Part shown: piece by piece, positions 60,960 through 64,000 of the stretch | Layout of the letters: each line of letters opens with the position of its first letter | How positions within the stretch are numbered: the stretch's first letter is position 1 | Assembly: GCA_030681895.1 (NCBI GenBank) | Contig: JAUXRI010000203.1 | Span: forward strand, 1-64,000 | Reading direction: 5' to 3' | Origin: Myxococcales bacterium | GTDB taxonomy: Bacteria; Myxococcota; Myxococcia; Myxococcales; Myxococcaceae | DNA length: 64,000 bases | Translations under genes and position numbers: made by a program | Notes under the pieces: model-generated | What the model saw: only the letters and a program-made list of their open reading frames with translations | The model's database searches: none | Told to the model about the DNA's origin: nothing

Positions 60960-63724
60960 ACGCCGACGACCGGACCCGGCGCGCGCTGTCGCTCTTCGAT
61001 GAGCTCGTCGAGCTGGATGAGGCGGCTCGCGCGCCAGTCCTTTCACGCCTGCGGGGAGAAGACGCAGCGTTGCACGCCGAGGTCCAGGCGCTCCTCGAGG
61101 CCGACGCGGGCGACGGCGTGCTGGAGCAGCCGATGTTGTCGCTCCTGCCGAGCAGCGCGCCTGATGACGTCGAGGCGCCTCAACGCATCGGGCCCTGGCG
61201 CATCACCGGCATCGCCGGGCGCGGTGGCATGGGCGCGGTGTACCTGGGCGAGCGCGCCGACGGGCAGTTCGAGCAGAAGGCCGCGATCAAGCTCATCCGC
61301 CTGGGCATGGACACGCCGCAGCTGCGCGCCCGGTTTCTGCTCGAGCGGCAGATCCTCGCGGGGCTCAAGCACCCCAACATCGCCACGCTGCTCGATGGCG
61401 GCGTGACGGAGACCGGCGCTCCGTACTTTGCGATGGAGCGGGTCGAAGGCGAGCCCATCGACGTCTGGTGCGACGCGCGCAAGGCGACGCTGCGGGGGCG
61501 CGTGAAGGTGTTTCTGCAGGTGTGCGCCGCCGTGCAGCACGCGCACCAGAACCTCATCATTCATCGCGACCTGAAGCCCGCGAACATCCTCATCGACGCT
61601 GGCGGCCAGGCGAAGCTGCTCGACTTCGGCATCGCGAAGCTGCTCGACCACGACGCGCCGGCGAACGCGACGCACGAACAACCGCACACCCCCGCCTACG
61701 CCGCGCCCGAGCAGCTCAGCGGCGGCACCATCACCACCGCGACCGACGTCTACGGGCTGGGCGTGGTGCTGCACGGGTTGTTGTGTGGGCCGGCGGTCGA
61801 TGGAGAGGCGCCGTCACGCGTCGCCGCGCGCGCCTCGGACGAGCAGGTGCGTGCCCGGGGCTTCTCGTCGAAGAAGGCCCTCGCGAGCGGGCTGCGCGGT
61901 GACTTGAGCGCCATCGTCGCGCAGTGCTTGCATCACGAGCCGGCGCGCCGCTACGCCACCGTGAACGCCCTCGCCCTGGACCTTCAGGCGTGGCTCGAGG
62001 GCACGCCGGTCTCGGCGCGCAACCCGACGGCTGGCTACGTGCTGCGCAAGTTCATCAGCCGCCACCGCTGGAGCGTCGCTGCTGCGGGTGTGGTGCTGCT
62101 CGCCATCGGTGCAGGCGTCGGCGGAGTCGTCTGGCAGGCGGGCAAGGCACGCAAGGCCGCCGCCGAAGCGCAGGCCCAGCTCGGCTACCTGAGCAGCCTG
62201 CTCCACACGCTCGCGCCGAGCACCGCCGACGCGCGCGAGCTGAACCGCTCGAAGTTGATCGCCGAGGCCGCGAAGAACGCCCGCAGCGAGCTCGCCGACA
62301 AACCGGCCAGCCTCGCAGGCGTCGAGTTCGCGCTCGCGCAGGTCGCTCAGGACACGGGGGACTACCCGCAGGCGATGGCGCTGGCCGACAGCGCGTACGC
62401 ACTCCGTCGTGCGTCGTTTGGAGAAGGCGCGCTCGCCAGCGCCGAGGTGCTGCTGCTGGCCGGTTCGCTGCGAACACAGCTCAGCCCGCCGCATTTCGAC
62501 GAAGCGGCCCAGATGCTCGACGCCGCCATCGCGACGATTCGACGCGAGGCTCCTTCGAGCGCGTTGCTGGTCGACGGCCTGCAGAAGCGCTCCACGCTCT
62601 TTGGAGACCAGGACAAGCTGGCCGACCAGGAGCGCGTCATCGGCGAAGCCACGGCGCTGTGTGAAGGCGCGCTGGCGACCGAGGCGGTGTGTGAAGCGGT
62701 GTGGCTCGAGCAGGGCTCCATGGCGAGCCGCAATCGCCGGCCCGAGCAGGCGCTCGCGCCACTTCGTCGTGCGTGGGACGCGAGGAAGAAGCGCCTCGGC
62801 GAGGAGCACGCTTCGACGCTGCACGTGGCGGGCGTGCTCGCCTTCGCTCAGGCCGACGCTGGCGACGTCGCGGGTGGCCTCGTCCTGGCCGAAGCCGTTC
62901 ACGCGGCGAACCAGCGCATCTACACCCAGCCGACCGAGACCTCGCTGCGCGCGATGCTGCGGCTGTCTCGGCTGCTCAAACGTTCTGGCAACTACGAGCG
63001 CGCCGAGGTGCTGGTCGACGAGTACCTGCTGCACGCGCGGCGGCTGTTCGGCGACACCAACCAGAACACCATCCTCGGGTTCTCCGACCGCGCGAGCCTG
63101 CTGTTCGGGCTCGGCCGCTTCGACGAGGCCGCCGCGCAGTTCGACGTCACCGCGAAGGCCTACCGGTCGGTGAAGAGCGACATCAACGCGGCGCTGACCC
63201 AGGGCTACGTCTCGGATTCTCAGCGTGAGGCCGGCCATGCCGAGCAGGCGCTCCCCGGGCAGCTCGACGCCGTGGCTACGCTGCGACGCCTGTACCCGAA
63301 GGGCCAGAACGTGATGCTGGCGCGCGCGCTCACCAACCTCGCGCTCACCGAGGGCGCGGTGGGCCAGCACGACGCCGCGCTCGCGCACCACGACGAGAGC
63401 CTGGCCATGCATCACGCGCTGCAGCCGAGCGGCTCGACGCACGCAGCGTTCGCGCAGGCGCTTCGGGGGAAGACGGTGTTCGACCTGGGCCGCACCGCCG
63501 AGGGCGAGGCGGAGCTGCGCAGCGCGCTGAAGGCGCTCGAGTCGCTCAAAGCCAGCTCACCCAATCAGTACTGGGAGCCGTTCGGGCTGCTCACGTTCGT
63601 CGCGTGCGCCAACCGCGCGAACGACTGCGACGCGCTTCGCCAGAGTGCACGAGAGGCGCTGACGTTGTCGCTGGCCGCCACCACGCGAGTTCGGCTGCGT
63701 GAGACGCTCGACGAGCCGCGCTGA
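60956..63724 (+). CDS. membrane serine/threonine kinase with TPR-rich C-terminal half
   Basis: The 922-residue product (GTG start) has a helical N-terminus (about 1-75, LSRLRGEDAALHAEVQALLE), a kinase domain (about 80-345) with GRGGMGAVYLGER, AIKLIRLGM, HRDLKPANILI and DFGIAKLL, then one TM segment (about 368-390, VAAAGVVLLAIGAGVGGVVW) and about 500 residues of TPR-like helices (GEHASTLHVAGVLAFAQADA-like, QFDVTAKAYRSVKSDINAAL, HDAALAHHDESLAMHHALQP). This is the PknB-TPR layout paired with PF07638 sigma factors. The TPR part would lie outside the cytoplasm if the single TM prediction is right. Confidence 0.9.
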   Translation: MNADDRTRRALSLFDELVELDEAARAPVLSRLRGEDAALHAEVQALLEADAGDGVLEQPMLSLLPSSAPDDVEAPQRIGPWRITGIAGRGGMGAVYLGERADGQFEQKAAIKLIRLGMDTPQLRARFLLERQILAGLKHPNIATLLDGGVTETGAPYFAMERVEGEPIDVWCDARKATLRGRVKVFLQVCAAVQHAHQNLIIHRDLKPANILIDAGGQAKLLDFGIAKLLDHDAPANATHEQPHTPAYAAPEQLSGGTITTATDVYGLGVVLHGLLCGPAVDGEAPSRVAARASDEQVRARGFSSKKALASGLRGDLSAIVAQCLHHEPARRYATVNALALDLQAWLEGTPVSARNPTAGYVLRKFISRHRWSVAAAGVVLLAIGAGVGGVVWQAGKARKAAAEAQAQLGYLSSLLHTLAPSTADARELNRSKLIAEAAKNARSELADKPASLAGVEFALAQVAQDTGDYPQAMALADSAYALRRASFGEGALASAEVLLLAGSLRTQLSPPHFDEAAQMLDAAIATIRREAPSSALLVDGLQKRSTLFGDQDKLADQERVIGEATALCEGALATEAVCEAVWLEQGSMASRNRRPEQALAPLRRAWDARKKRLGEEHASTLHVAGVLAFAQADAGDVAGGLVLAEAVHAANQRIYTQPTETSLRAMLRLSRLLKRSGNYERAEVLVDEYLLHARRLFGDTNQNTILGFSDRASLLFGLGRFDEAAAQFDVTAKAYRSVKSDINAALTQGYVSDSQREAGHAEQALPGQLDAVATLRRLYPKGQNVMLARALTNLALTEGAVGQHDAALAHHDESLAMHHALQPSGSTHAAFAQALRGKTVFDLGRTAEGEAELRSALKALESLKASSPNQYWEPFGLLTFVACANRANDCDALRQSAREALTLSLAATTRVRLRETLDEPR

Positions 63725-63725
63725 G

Positions 63726-64000
63726 CTACTGCAGGTAGTAGGTGACGTCCGGCGACGCCGGTGGCCCGTTTGGCGCCACGAAGGCACTGAACGGGTAGTT
63801 GAGCTCGACCGGCATGGCTGCGCACATCGGGGTGCAGAGCCTGAACGTGATGGTCCTCCCGTAGTTGGGCCACGTCACGAGCTGGACGGTGCCGGTGCTC
63901 ACCTGCGCGCCGTTGTCGAAGAGCGTGAACGAGCCCGCCGGGTCGAACGCCATGCGTCGCGCGCGCAGCATGCCGCTCGAGAAGTACTGCCCATCCCAGT
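63726..64000 (-). CDS. 3' part of an unknown protein at the window edge
   Basis: The frame stays open from the stop at 63726-63728 to the end of the window and continues upstream. Visible sequence reads WDGQYFSSGMLRARRM, TFRLCTPMCAAMPVEL and ends PDVTYYLQ. It is beta-rich with a Cys-x3-Cys and no family I recognise. Its start lies outside, so neither signal peptide nor length can be judged. It is convergent with the kinase gene, the stops being one base apart. Confidence 0.5.
   Translation of the reverse strand, partial: WDGQYFSSGMLRARRMAFDPAGSFTLFDNGAQVSTGTVQLVTWPNYGRTITFRLCTPMCAAMPVELNYPFSAFVAPNGPPASPDVTYYLQ

Overview
The window is very GC-rich and densely coded. It reads as a chromosomal segment of a Myxococcota bacterium (order Myxococcales, possibly near Archangiaceae/Myxococcaceae; inference only). 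The indicators are many secreted lipoproteins with Gly/Ala/Asp-Ala-Gly linkers after the lipobox, myxobacterial-style Ser/Thr kinases, MopE-type CDGxDNDC repeats, TIG and FG-GAP giants, a DUF4175 protein and stop/start overlaps (ATGA or GTGA) at most operon joints. I see no tRNA, rRNA, CRISPR array or insertion sequence.

Layout. 1-10 kb: end of a secreted protein, pdxH, glgA, a metallo-beta-lactamase-fold hydrolase, a kinase, a decayed BLUF photoreceptor gene, and a three-gene minus-strand membrane operon (unknown membrane protein, GT87-like and GT39-like transferases). 10-12 kb: a 660-residue lipoprotein. 12-22.4 kb: the standout region, a minus-strand cluster encoding an inner-membrane ferredoxin/flavin/cytochrome b fusion, a 20-haem and a 10-haem c-type cytochrome, a candidate outer-membrane barrel and a 29-haem lipoprotein. 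Together these look like a complete trans-envelope electron conduit with 59 CxxCH sites. 22.6-25.4 kb: a 3-haem lipoprotein and a cysteine-rich repeat lipoprotein.

25.5-32.3 kb: an operon of ECF sigma factor, probable anti-sigma factor, caspase-fold protein, lipoprotein, TPR/coiled-coil protein and MopE-like lipoprotein. 32.4-45 kb: a 2878-residue TIG/FG-GAP lipoprotein, an OmpA-family protein and a PEGA-tailed kinase. 45-51 kb: small secreted proteins and a DUF4175/HExxH peptidase pair. 51-52 kb: a GNAT/DUF1778 toxin-antitoxin pair. 52-56 kb: an amidohydrolase/thrombospondin-3/lamin-tail lipoprotein with a 27-bp minisatellite. 56-64 kb: an unknown helical protein with a propeller lipoprotein, divergent from an ECF sigma factor/kinase pair, and a partial gene at the right edge.

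The most interesting system is the 12-22.4 kb electron conduit. Electrons could pass from NAD(P)H or ferredoxin through FAD, Fe-S and two b haems to periplasmic cytochromes, then through the barrel to the surface lipoprotein (or in reverse). The direction and the terminal partner cannot be read from sequence. A second theme is a set of -10-like hexamers placed 6-10 nt before start codons that lack a ribosome site, which suggests leaderless transcripts.
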